DNA of 64,000 nucleotides from CALAED01 sp035765195. GTDB taxonomy: Bacteria > Actinomycetota > Actinomycetes > Streptosporangiales > Streptosporangiaceae. The stretch lies in assembly GCA_035765195.1 (NCBI GenBank), contig DASTYC010000046.1, positions 124,001 to 188,000 on the forward strand, read 5' to 3'. Under the pieces are notes generated by a model. It saw only the letters and a list, made by a program, of their open reading frames with translations. It was not told the DNA's origin and searched no databases. A program made the translations under genes and the position numbers. Shown one piece after another: positions 25,206 through 32,691 of the stretch (its first letter is position 1; the number at the start of each line of letters is the position of its first letter).

Positions 25206-26368
25206 GCCGGCTCGACGCCGACTACGTGCTGCCGCTGCGCTGGACGGACGACCGCGGCCTCGACGAGCTCACCGAATATCTGGGCTGGTTGCGCACCCGG
25301 GCCCGCGTGATCGTGGTGGACGCCTCGCCCGAGCCGCTCTACGCCGCACATGCCCGGGCCTGGGCGGGCCGGCTGTTGCACCTGCCTCCCGACGAGGACA
25401 TGGACCTCGCCAACGGCAAGGTCGTCGGCGTGCTGACCGGAATCCGCCGCGCCCGCTCGCCACAGGTGATCGTCGCCGACGACGACGTCCGCTACGACGA
25501 CCGGAGCCTGCGCGCCGTGGTCCGGCTGCTCCGCGAGGCCGATCTCGTGCGCCCGCAGAACTACTTCGACCCGCTTCCGTGGCACGCCCGCTGGGACTCG
25601 GCGCGCAGCCTGCTCAACCGCGGTTTCGGCGCCGACTATCCCGGCACGTTCGGCATCCGCCGCGCGACCTTCGCCGCCATGGGCGGCTATGACGGGAACG
25701 TGCTGTTCGAAAACCTCGAGCTCATCCGCACCGTACGTGCGCACGGCGGCACCGAGGTCCGGCCGCTCGGCCTCTACGTCCGCCGGCTGCCGCCGGACGC
25801 CCGGCGCTTTTTGTCCCAGCGCGTCCGGCAGGCCTACGACGACACCGCGCAGCCCGCCAGGATGGCGCTCTTCCTCGGTGTGCTCCCCGCGCTGGCCGTC
25901 GCGGCGGCGCGCCGCGGGCCGCGCACGGCCCTGGCGGGCGCGGCGGCGGGCGCGGCGGCGACGATCGGCCTTGCCGAGATCGGCCGCAGACGCGCCGACG
26001 GGACCCAGGTGTTTCCCGCGTCGACCGCCCTGTATGCACCCGTATGGGTACTCGAACGCGCGACGTGCTGCTGGTTCGCCCTTGCCGTGCGGTGGGGGCG
26101 CGGGGGGATCGTGTACTCGGGGCGCCGGATCCGCCTCGCGGCGCATTCCGGACGTGCGCTCGCCCGGCAGGCCGCCGGCCCGCCGGGCGAGTTGAGGATT
26201 CCTACGCAGGGTCCGCCGCAGCGGCGTCTTTCGCTGCCGCTGCGCGGAACCCGACGAGCTTGTGCGACCCATCGCAGAACGGCTTCGTCCCGGACCGCCC
26301 GCAGCGGCACAACGCCACCGTCCGGCGACCCGCCTCGACCAGCCGGCCGTCCTGGGTCCGCAACGTGA
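25202..26368 (+). CDS. GT2-like glycosyltransferase with membrane C-terminus
   Basis: 388 residues. It opens ADYVLPLRW, has the nucleotide-sugar strand RARVIVVDASPEP and a DXD-like VIVADDDVRYDD, then PGTFGIRRATFAAMGGYDG typical of GT2 acceptors. Hydrophobic helices near 225-265 and 285-310 suggest membrane association. The ATGA overlap couples it to the diiron enzyme. Its last 56 codons run antisense through the CDGSH gene and read as Arg/Pro/Thr-rich filler, so an original stop may have been lost. Substrate unknown. Confidence 0.75.
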   Translation: MSRLDADYVLPLRWTDDRGLDELTEYLGWLRTRARVIVVDASPEPLYAAHARAWAGRLLHLPPDEDMDLANGKVVGVLTGIRRARSPQVIVADDDVRYDDRSLRAVVRLLREADLVRPQNYFDPLPWHARWDSARSLLNRGFGADYPGTFGIRRATFAAMGGYDGNVLFENLELIRTVRAHGGTEVRPLGLYVRRLPPDARRFLSQRVRQAYDDTAQPARMALFLGVLPALAVAAARRGPRTALAGAAAGAAATIGLAEIGRRRADGTQVFPASTALYAPVWVLERATCCWFALAVRWGRGGIVYSGRRIRLAAHSGRALARQAAGPPGELRIPTQGPPQRRLSLPLRGTRRACATHRRTASSRTARSGTTPPSGDPPRPAGRPGSAT

Positions 26369-26486
26369 ACGGGCCGCGCATCAGCAGCGGCCCGTCCGCG
26401 CAGATCGTCACCGTGACGGGCGCGTCGGCGCGGCCGTCCCCCGTGGACATGATCTCGTCCTCGATGATCTCGTCCTCCCGGCCCAT
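26202..26486 (-). CDS. CDGSH iron-sulfur domain protein
   Basis: 94 residues with one mitoNEET-type [2Fe-2S] motif CRCGRSGTKPFCDGSH: three Cys and one His ligand. An N-terminal beta strand VTVTICADGPLLMRGPF precedes it, as in bacterial homologues. It likely transfers electrons or clusters. In actinomycetes such genes commonly sit beside heme-oxygenase-like diiron proteins, as here. ATG 26486 is used; ATG 26450 (MSTGDG) behind GAGGACGAG is also possible. Translated 15 bases after the small gene at 26502. Confidence 0.88.
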   Translation of the reverse strand: MGREDEIIEDEIMSTGDGRADAPVTVTICADGPLLMRGPFTLRTQDGRLVEAGRRTVALCRCGRSGTKPFCDGSHKLVGFRAAAAKDAAAADPA

Positions 26487-26501
26487 CGACCGCCCCTTTC
26501 G

Positions 26502-26642
26502 TCAGGCGGCGCCGCGCCGGCGCGGCGCGGTCCCGCGGCGCCGTCCCGGGCTCAGCAAGCGGATGAGCACCCGGAAGGGCAGCGTGATGACATCGACGAT
26601 CGTGGACATGATCGCCGCCAGTACGTCGGTGATCCGTCGCAT
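26502..26642 (-). CDS. 46-residue small amphipathic protein
   Basis: Not recognised from any named family. The ATG at 26642 has GAGGAG 6-7 bases upstream, an excellent ribosome site, and the frame stays open 46 codons. Residues 4-30 are hydrophobic or amphipathic (ITDVLAAIMSTIVDVITLPF, then RVLIRLL), followed by an Arg/Gly-rich basic tail. It looks like a small membrane or membrane-surface peptide. Its stop is 15 bases before the CDGSH start, so the two form an operon. Confidence 0.65.
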   Translation of the reverse strand: MRRITDVLAAIMSTIVDVITLPFRVLIRLLSPGRRRGTAPRRRGAA

Positions 26643-26654
26643 CTAACTCTCCTC

Positions 26655-26761
26655 GTTTCCGCGTTTGTACGTCTGTACGTTCGTGCGTCTTGCTCTCTTG
26701 CCCCGCAAAGGGGGGAATTGACTTCCTTCCCTTCCAGGGGCTTTTACACAAACGCGGAAAC
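26655..26761. repeat. 107-bp element bounded by 14-bp perfect inverted repeats
   Basis: GTTTCCGCGTTTGT (26655-26668) and its exact complement ACAAACGCGGAAAC (26748-26761) enclose 79 bases. Inside are three related 8-mers (TGTACGTC, TGTACGTT, CGTGCGTC) and a CCCC-GCAAAG-GGGG hairpin at 26701. It lies between the kinase-like gene and the small-protein operon, covering the latter's promoter and leader. It could be a folded leader, a terminator or a degenerate miniature element; I see no target duplication. Confidence 0.65.
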
Positions 26762-26770
26762 CACGCTGTG

Positions 26771-27397
26771 CTAGCCCTCGACCAGGGCTGGACGCCGCGG
26801 ATCATCGACTCGGACGACCGCGTCGGCCACCCGCGCCGGCGCGACCTCGTCCTCGTAGCGCGCATAGGCGGGCAGCGTCCACAGCCGGCCGGGGTCGGTG
26901 CGCCGGGCCAGGGCGGCCGGCGACATCCACAGGTGGACGACGTAGTCGAGCGGCAGGCCGCGCCCGAGCAGGAGCGTCCCGTCCAGGACCACCACTCCGC
27001 CCGCCGGCAGCGTGCGGTAGTCGGCCCGCGCGGCCCGGTCGACGGCGCTGTCCCACAGCGCGGGCAGCACCCGGCCCGTGCCGCCCGGCCCCAGCGGGGC
27101 GAGCACCTCGCGGATCAGGCCGCCCGTGTCGAGCCAATCGGTGTAGTACAGATCGGGGTCGTCGCGGCCGTACTCGAGGCGCAGCGAGGCCGGGCGCAGA
27201 AAATCACCGGCCGAGACCCGGAGCGCCGCGCGCCCGCGCACCCGCAGCGGATCGACCAGCGCGTCGGCGAGCTCGCCCGGCCGGGCCGCCGGGGCGCCGT
27301 CGATCGCGACCCGGGTCCACGACGTCCGCCGCAGCGGCGCGATCCGCTCGGCGAGCTCGTCGACCAGCAGCGACGGGGAGATCGGCCGGGCACGCAC
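26771..27397 (-). CDS. Uridine kinase-like protein with degenerate P-loop
   Basis: 208 residues laid out like actinobacterial uridine-kinase-type NTPases: an N-terminal helix LLVDELAERIAPL, a strand RVAIDG, then the nucleoside-kinase block RLEYGRDDPDLYYTDWLDTG, VVVLDGTLLLG and VVHLWMS. The P-loop should read GxxGAGKT/S after RVAIDG, but here it is APAARPGELA with no GKS/T, so ATP binding is doubtful. It may be a non-catalytic relative or a decaying gene. Stands alone, convergent with nothing. Confidence 0.75.
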   Translation of the reverse strand: MRARPISPSLLVDELAERIAPLRRTSWTRVAIDGAPAARPGELADALVDPLRVRGRAALRVSAGDFLRPASLRLEYGRDDPDLYYTDWLDTGGLIREVLAPLGPGGTGRVLPALWDSAVDRAARADYRTLPAGGVVVLDGTLLLGRGLPLDYVVHLWMSPAALARRTDPGRLWTLPAYARYEDEVAPARVADAVVRVDDPRRPALVEG

Positions 27398-27469
27398 CGC
27401 TCCATCCTGCCAACCGGCTCCGGCCGGCTCGACCCGGGCCGCGTCAGGCCCGGCGGGCCCGCCGGACGG

Positions 27470-29098
27470 TCAGTGGCCTTCCTGGCGGTGCCGGTCGGCC
27501 GCCTCCGCGAACGCCCGGCTGGTCTGGTCGGCCAGCCTCCTCGTGACGGGTGCGCCGGGCGGCGGCGCCGGCGCGACCTTCATGGTCGTGACCTCGGTCT
27601 CCTCGATGTGTTCCAGGTGCTCCCGGACGCGCACGGCCTGGTCGGCGAAGTCGGCGTAGTAGCCCGGCACCTCCGTCGCCGGCGCGGGCGGGGCGGCGGG
27701 CCGGACGCCGCGGACGTGCTCCGAAAGGTCGGGCAGGTCGGTGCGCGGCCGGTCGAGCGTGAGGCAGGCGTCGAAGGGGTGGGCGGCGGCCCATCGGTCG
27801 CGTGCGTTGAGGGGCTCGGCGTCCGGGGCGAAGATCCGGCGGAGCGTCGCGGGCACGCACGCGTGGTCGTGCGTCTCCGCGTCGACCGTCCGCGCCGGGA
27901 TGTACGGCGAGACCACGACGGCCGGCACGCGCGGGCCGAGCATGGTGAAGTCGAAGGTCGCGGACTTGCGGCGATACAGGGCGCGCAGCAGCTTCGTCGT
28001 CCGGCCGGGCACGTCACCGGGCGCGGGCACGCCGACCGGCGGCGGGACGTGGTCGTAGAACCCGCCGTGCTCGTCGTAGGTGATCAACAGCACGCTGCGT
28101 TCGAAGATCGCCGGGTTGGCGCGCAGCGCCTCGTAGATGGTGGCGACGAGGGCCTCGCCACGGGCGAAGTCGGTGTCCTCGCCCTGCGGGACCCCCTCGG
28201 GAAACCGGTCGTAGGCGGCGTCCGCGACCAGGTTGTTGCCCGGGTGCTGGCTGTTGCTGACCCCCGGTTCGCCGATCCCGGGCGCGCGGTCGAGGGTGTG
28301 CAGCGGCGGCCGGTGGTTGGGCTCGATGAAGGAGTAGGCGGGGAGGTTCCCCGCGGCCACGTGCTCGGCGAACGTGTCGAGCGGGAACCAGTTGGCGTGC
28401 CGGCCGGGAGAGTCCCACAGGTTCGGGAACGCCCACGCCTGCGGGGTGTCGTCGTGGTAGATCCGCCAGCTCTTGCCGTGGTCTTCCAGCAGCTCGAAGA
28501 TCGTCCGGTTCTTGTAGAGGCGCAGGTAGATGGCGGTCTCCCCGTCGGAGGTGGCCGCGTGCATGAAGTTGCGGTTGGGCCACGTCTCCCCCGGCACCGA
28601 GCAGAACCAGCGGACGCACACGGCGAACTCGAGGGCGAGCGTGCTGAGCACCGGCACCTGTTTGGGCGACTGACAGGCCATGATCAGCGGGCCGCGGTCC
28701 ACGACGGGCGGATGATCGCCGGCACCGGGCCCCCGGCTCGTCCACCAGTTGAGCAGCGGGCCGAGCAGCCCGGCGAAGCGAGGGGGCGCCAGGCCCCGGG
28801 CCTTGCGTTCATAGCTGGCCACGAACCCCTGGTTGGTGGCCTGCCGGCTCCTGCCCAACCCGCGGACGGCCAACTGGGCCATCACGGCGTCGTGCGAGTG
28901 ATCGGGATCGACCGGCAGCACCGGTTTGGCGTCCGGAGCGGCGGCCACGGTGCCCCGTCCGCGCCATACGGGGTTGACGTGCGGTGCGTCACGGCTCAGC
29001 CCGTCGAAGGCCGGGTCGGGGTGCTCGAGAAAGCCGAGCATGTGGTCGAACGACCGGTTCTCCAGGGCGAGGACGATGACGTGCTCGATGGACGGCAT
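27470..29098 (-). CDS. Phospholipase C/acid phosphatase-family phosphoesterase
   Basis: 542 residues. ENRSFDHMLGF at the N-terminus carries the metal and nucleophile region of the AcpA/PLC phosphoesterase family; PNRNFMHAATSDG, EPNHRP and YDEHGGFYDHVPPP are the other conserved blocks, and VVVSPYIPARTVD lies near the end. It should cleave phosphodiesters or phosphomonoesters of lipids. Unlike many actinobacterial members, there is no Tat signal at the start, so it may be cytosolic or non-classically exported. GGGAGG precedes the ATG by 7 bases. Confidence 0.9.
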   Translation of the reverse strand: MPSIEHVIVLALENRSFDHMLGFLEHPDPAFDGLSRDAPHVNPVWRGRGTVAAAPDAKPVLPVDPDHSHDAVMAQLAVRGLGRSRQATNQGFVASYERKARGLAPPRFAGLLGPLLNWWTSRGPGAGDHPPVVDRGPLIMACQSPKQVPVLSTLALEFAVCVRWFCSVPGETWPNRNFMHAATSDGETAIYLRLYKNRTIFELLEDHGKSWRIYHDDTPQAWAFPNLWDSPGRHANWFPLDTFAEHVAAGNLPAYSFIEPNHRPPLHTLDRAPGIGEPGVSNSQHPGNNLVADAAYDRFPEGVPQGEDTDFARGEALVATIYEALRANPAIFERSVLLITYDEHGGFYDHVPPPVGVPAPGDVPGRTTKLLRALYRRKSATFDFTMLGPRVPAVVVSPYIPARTVDAETHDHACVPATLRRIFAPDAEPLNARDRWAAAHPFDACLTLDRPRTDLPDLSEHVRGVRPAAPPAPATEVPGYYADFADQAVRVREHLEHIEETEVTTMKVAPAPPPGAPVTRRLADQTSRAFAEAADRHRQEGH

Positions 29099-29244
29099 GG
29101 CGCCTCCCTCGTGACGGGCAGATGCCGGATCGCGCGCCGCGCGAGAGGCGAGTCGCCCGGGTCACGCCCTTTGCCCTTACAGCGCACGTGACTAGGCACT
29201 ATGACCCAGATGTACACGCTCTGTTAGAGTCATTGGTCCTATTG

Positions 29245-29769
29245 TCACCAGTTCGTTGTGACATCCCGCGGGTCGCGCCGTACGCCGCCGCCGCGTCGCC
29301 TGGCCAGCACCCAGCCGACCGTCGACCCATAGGCGACATGGTCGGCGACCTGCGGCAGCAGCGGCAGCGCCCGGATCCGCGGAAACCGCCGCCCCACGAG
29401 GCCGAGGTCCACCGCGGCGATCGCGAGCCCAGCGGCCGCTCCGATCGCCGCCGCGCGGGCCGCACCGGGCGCACCGGCCGCGCCGCCCGCGCCGGCCTTG
29501 GCGGTGCGGCGGCGGAGCGGCACCGCCGCCAGCACTCCGGCCCAGCCCACAGAAAGCGCGGCGTGGACGGGAAGCGCCGCGGCCAGCAGCACGATCGGAC
29601 GGCGCTCACCGGGCAGCACCAGCGTGCCCGCGGCCACCGAGGCCTCGAACGGATCGCGCCGGGTCGCCAGCGCGTACGCCGTCGACGGGATCCCGGCCAC
29701 CAGGCCGCCGATCGCACCGGCGACCACGACGTCCCGCGGCCGTACGTGATCAAACTCCACCCGAGCCAT
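29245..29769 (-). CDS. Hypothetical membrane protein
   Basis: 174 residues with about four hydrophobic segments (VVVAGAIGGLVAGIPSTAYA; PIVLLAAALPVHAALSVGWA; an AAAIGAAAGLAIAAVDLGLV segment; and a short C-terminal one). I do not recognise a family with certainty. A GAGAGAGCGCTC site like the glucanase operator lies about 90 bases upstream of its start, hinting that the nearby LacI protein may also control it. Function unknown. Confidence 0.65.
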   Translation of the reverse strand: MARVEFDHVRPRDVVVAGAIGGLVAGIPSTAYALATRRDPFEASVAAGTLVLPGERRPIVLLAAALPVHAALSVGWAGVLAAVPLRRRTAKAGAGGAAGAPGAARAAAIGAAAGLAIAAVDLGLVGRRFPRIRALPLLPQVADHVAYGSTVGWVLARRRGGGVRRDPRDVTTNW

Positions 29770-29856
29770 CCTGGCCCGGTCGCGGCGACTTCACCAGCCG
29801 ATCATCGGGACGAGAGCGGACGGGAGAGCGCCCGAGAGGACCCGGCGAGGACGGCC

Positions 29857-29870
29857 GAGAGAGCGCTCCC
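29857..29870. promoter_or_regulatory. Second glucanase-type operator-like site
   Basis: GAGAGAGCGCTCCC matches 12 of 14 bases of the 31398-31425 operator, including the AGCGCT core, and on the other strand resembles the CebR-type GGGAGCGCTC. It lies after the glucanase stop and upstream of the membrane-protein gene at 29245-29769. Confidence 0.5.
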
Positions 29871-29881
29871 CCACCCGAACG

Positions 29882-31333
29882 CTACCGGCTGAACGTGAAC
29901 CAGTTGACGTTGACGAAGTCGGCAGGCTGGCCGCTGGTGAAGCGCAGGAACACGGTGTGCGTCCCGGTGACCCCGGTGACGTTGGCGGGCACGGTCGTCC
30001 ACGACTGCCAGCCGCCGGTGTTACCGACGGCGAAGCTGCCGATCGGCGCGTTGTTCACATTGTCGAGCCGTACCTCGACGAGGCCGCTCACGCCGCCCGG
30101 CGCGCCAGACGCCACCCTCGCCCGGAACTGGTTGAGCGGGGTCGTGCCGAAGTTGACGTTGTTGTACTGCGCCCAGTCGCCGTTCGCCAGCCAGCCGATG
30201 TCCTGCCCGCCGCCGGTGTCGCCGCAGGCCTCGGTCTGCACGCCCGACTGCGCGTTGAAGTTCTCGGCCTGGATCGTCGAGGTGGCGCTGACGCCGCCGC
30301 CCGGCGGCGTGGTGGGCGGGGTGGTCGGCGGCGTGGTGGGCGGGGTGGTCGTGCCTCCGCCGGAACTCGTGTAGACGGCCACATAGTCGACGACCATCGG
30401 CACGCTCGAGACGGTCGCGGCGGTGGGCCCGCCGCCGAACGCCGCGGGGAAGCCGCCGCCCATCGCCACGTTGAGGATGATGAAGAACCCGTGGTGCGTG
30501 GCGTTGTTCCAGGTCGTCGCGTCCACCCGGTTGGCGCTCAGCGTGAAGAAGTTCGCGCCGTCGAGGTACCAGCGGATCTGTTCCGGCGAGACGCTCCGGT
30601 CGTATTCCATGGCGTAGGTGTGGAAGCCGGTCTGGCAGCCCGGGCAGGCCCGCTCGCCGCTGCCGAGGCCGGTGGTCTCGTTGCAGGGACCGCCCGCCGC
30701 GGTGTTGCCGCAGTGCAAGGTGGCGAACACCGAGCTGCGGCCGTTGATGTCCTCCATGATGTCGATCTCGCCGATGCTCGGCCAGTTCGTGGCGCCGACC
30801 GGGCGCGCCGCCGCGCCCAGCATCCAAAACGCCGGCCAGTACCCGGCCGCCGCCGCGCCGCTGACGTTCGGCTGCTGGAGCGATGCCTCGACCCGCAGCC
30901 TGCCGCCTGGCGGCGCGGCGAAGTCGGTGCGCTGGGTCTCGATGCGGCCCGACGTCCAGTTGCCCGCGGAGTCGCGGATCGGCGTGATCAACAGCCGCCC
31001 GGCGCCATCTTGCCGGACGTTGGCGGTGCTGTTGGTCATGGTCTCGATCTCGCCGGTGCCCCAGTTGGGGGCGCCGCCCGGATAGCCATGGCCCAAGGAG
31101 TAGAGCCAGTTGCCGGTGCTGACGCCGGTGCCGGCCGCGCCGTTGAAGTCATCGCTCCAGGTCAGCGTCCAGCCCGCGGGCGGCGGCGGAACGGCGGCGA
31201 ACGCGCTCATCGCGGCGGCCGGGAGCACCAGCGCGACCGCGGCGGCCCCGATCGCCAAGGCGAGACGGGGGCGTCTGTGGGGGGCCGGCGCCGTGCGGCG
31301 GCGGCGGAGGTTTTCGGTGAATCGACCGAGCAT
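29882..31333 (-). CDS. Secreted GH16 beta-glucanase with CBM6 domain
   Basis: 483 residues from ATG 31333, which has GGGAGG 9 bases upstream. A signal peptide ends near SAFAAVPPPP. The GH16 jelly roll (WSDDFNG to VVDYVAVYTS) holds the catalytic motif GEIDIMED with nucleophile Glu189, Asp191 and acid Glu194. A TTPPTTPP linker joins a C-terminal CBM6 (IQAENFNAQSGVQTE to FVNVNWFTFSR). It should cut beta-1,3 or mixed-linked glucans outside the cell. Divergent from its LacI repressor across a perfect palindrome. Confidence 0.93.
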   Translation of the reverse strand: MLGRFTENLRRRRTAPAPHRRPRLALAIGAAAVALVLPAAAMSAFAAVPPPPAGWTLTWSDDFNGAAGTGVSTGNWLYSLGHGYPGGAPNWGTGEIETMTNSTANVRQDGAGRLLITPIRDSAGNWTSGRIETQRTDFAAPPGGRLRVEASLQQPNVSGAAAAGYWPAFWMLGAAARPVGATNWPSIGEIDIMEDINGRSSVFATLHCGNTAAGGPCNETTGLGSGERACPGCQTGFHTYAMEYDRSVSPEQIRWYLDGANFFTLSANRVDATTWNNATHHGFFIILNVAMGGGFPAAFGGGPTAATVSSVPMVVDYVAVYTSSGGGTTTPPTTPPTTPPTTPPGGGVSATSTIQAENFNAQSGVQTEACGDTGGGQDIGWLANGDWAQYNNVNFGTTPLNQFRARVASGAPGGVSGLVEVRLDNVNNAPIGSFAVGNTGGWQSWTTVPANVTGVTGTHTVFLRFTSGQPADFVNVNWFTFSR

Positions 31334-31397
31334 TGCGACAACCTCCCAGAGGCGGGGATCGGGAGTGGCGCCCCGGCGCGCCGGCCCGGCCACCGAC

Positions 31398-31425
31398 ACG
31401 AGTGAGAGAGCGCTCTCTCACTCGT
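31398..31425. promoter_or_regulatory. 28-bp perfect palindrome, operator for the glucanase gene
   Basis: The stretch reads the same on both strands over all 28 bases, with the core GAGAGAGCGCTCTCTC. It lies 65 bases before the glucanase ATG and 129 bases before the LacI gene. The AGCGCT centre is that of CebR-like LacI repressors of glucan use in actinomycetes. Confidence 0.85.
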
Positions 31426-31553
31426 ACAATGTCGCGCCTCGGCTGTCAATAGACGCCTGGTTTCGGCCCGCTGCCGCCCTACCGCGCGTACCCGGCGGTG
31501 CACAATAGGCAGGGCCGAGGGTGCGCGCGGCAGGCGCCTCGGCAGGGGGTGTC

Positions 31554-32573
31554 ATGGGAGTGCGCGGGTCCGGACGCGAGCGGCCGACCTTGGAGAAGGT
31601 CGCGCTGCGCGCGGGCGTCTCGCGCGCCACCGTCTCCCGCGTGGTCAACGGCGCGCCCACCGTCCATCCGCGCATCCGCGACACGGTGCTGCGCGCGGTG
31701 CGCGAGCTGGGGTACGTGCCCAACCCGGCCGCCCGCAGCCTGGTCACGCAGCGCACCGACTCCTTCGCGCTGGTGCTTCCAGAGCGGGCCAGCCGGGTCT
31801 TCTCCGACGATCAGTTCTTCCCCGCCGTCATCCGCGGCGTGCACCAGGAGCTGGAAGAGGCCGACAAGCAGCTGGTGCTGATGCTGGCCTCATCGGCCAC
31901 CGGCCACGACCGGATCGAGCGGTACGCGATCGGCGGCCACGTCGACGGCGTGATGTTCGCCTCGCTGCACGGGGCCGACCCGATGCCGGCCGCGCTGGCC
32001 CGGCAGGGCATCCCGGTGGTGGCCAACGGCCGGCCGCTGGGCAGGCACGCCGTCCCGTACGTCGATGTCGACCACGCGGGCGGGGTCCGGCTGGCGGTCG
32101 GCCACCTCCTCGAGCGCGGCCGCACCCGGATCGCCACGATCGCGGGACCACAGGACATGATCGCCGGGATCGAACGGCTGGCCGGATATCGGGCGGCGTT
32201 GCGCGGCTCGCGCCGCCGATCCATCGTGGCCGTGGGCGACTTCACCCGTGAGTCCGGCTCGGCGGCCATGCGGCAGTTGCTCGACGACGATCCGCGGCTC
32301 GACGCCGTCTTCGTCGCCTCCGACCTGATGGCCGACGGGGCGTTGCGCACGCTCCGCCGCGCGGGGCGGCGGGTGCCCGACGACGTCGCGGTGATCGGGT
32401 TCGACGACGTCGAGCTGGCGCGCTACACCGAGCCGCCGCTCACCACCGTCCGGCAGCCGATCTCCGACATCGGGCGGGTGCTGGCCGGGCAACTGCTCCG
32501 TCTCGCGGCCGGCGAGGACATCTCCCCCGCCGTCATCCTCCCGACCGAACTGATCGTCCGAGAGTCCGCCTGA
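31554..32573 (+). CDS. LacI-family regulator of glucanase gene
   Basis: 339 residues from ATG 31554. The helix-turn-helix is TLEKVALRAGVSRATVSRVV, the hinge NPAARSLVTQRTDSFA, and the ligand domain ends FDDVELARYTEPPLTTVRQP. It resembles cellulose/glucan-type LacI repressors that respond to oligosaccharides. It is divergent from the GH16 gene and probably binds the palindrome at 31398 and perhaps the site at 29857. GTG 31521 is a less likely start. Confidence 0.88.
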   Translation: MGVRGSGRERPTLEKVALRAGVSRATVSRVVNGAPTVHPRIRDTVLRAVRELGYVPNPAARSLVTQRTDSFALVLPERASRVFSDDQFFPAVIRGVHQELEEADKQLVLMLASSATGHDRIERYAIGGHVDGVMFASLHGADPMPAALARQGIPVVANGRPLGRHAVPYVDVDHAGGVRLAVGHLLERGRTRIATIAGPQDMIAGIERLAGYRAALRGSRRRSIVAVGDFTRESGSAAMRQLLDDDPRLDAVFVASDLMADGALRTLRRAGRRVPDDVAVIGFDDVELARYTEPPLTTVRQPISDIGRVLAGQLLRLAAGEDISPAVILPTELIVRESA

Positions 32574-32609
32574 CGACCCCGCCGTCCCCCGGTCCCCAGA
32601 CGCGATGCC

Positions 32610-32661
32610 GTGATCGTGCGGTGCCTCCCAGGGGTCGGTGAGGGAGCCACCGCACGATCAC
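32610..32661. terminator. Bidirectional hairpin terminator
   Basis: Two 20-base arms (32610-32629 and 32642-32661) are complementary but for one base, with a 12-base loop. It lies between the convergent LacI and M36 genes and would stop transcription from both sides. Confidence 0.85.
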
Positions 32662-32691
32662 GACCTGATCACCAGGGCCGAGCCCGCCAGG

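Noticed and set aside
26655..26761. Insertion sequence or MITE
   Set aside because: Inverted ends are present but no target duplication, transposase or second copy is visible, so it is listed only as an element of unknown nature.
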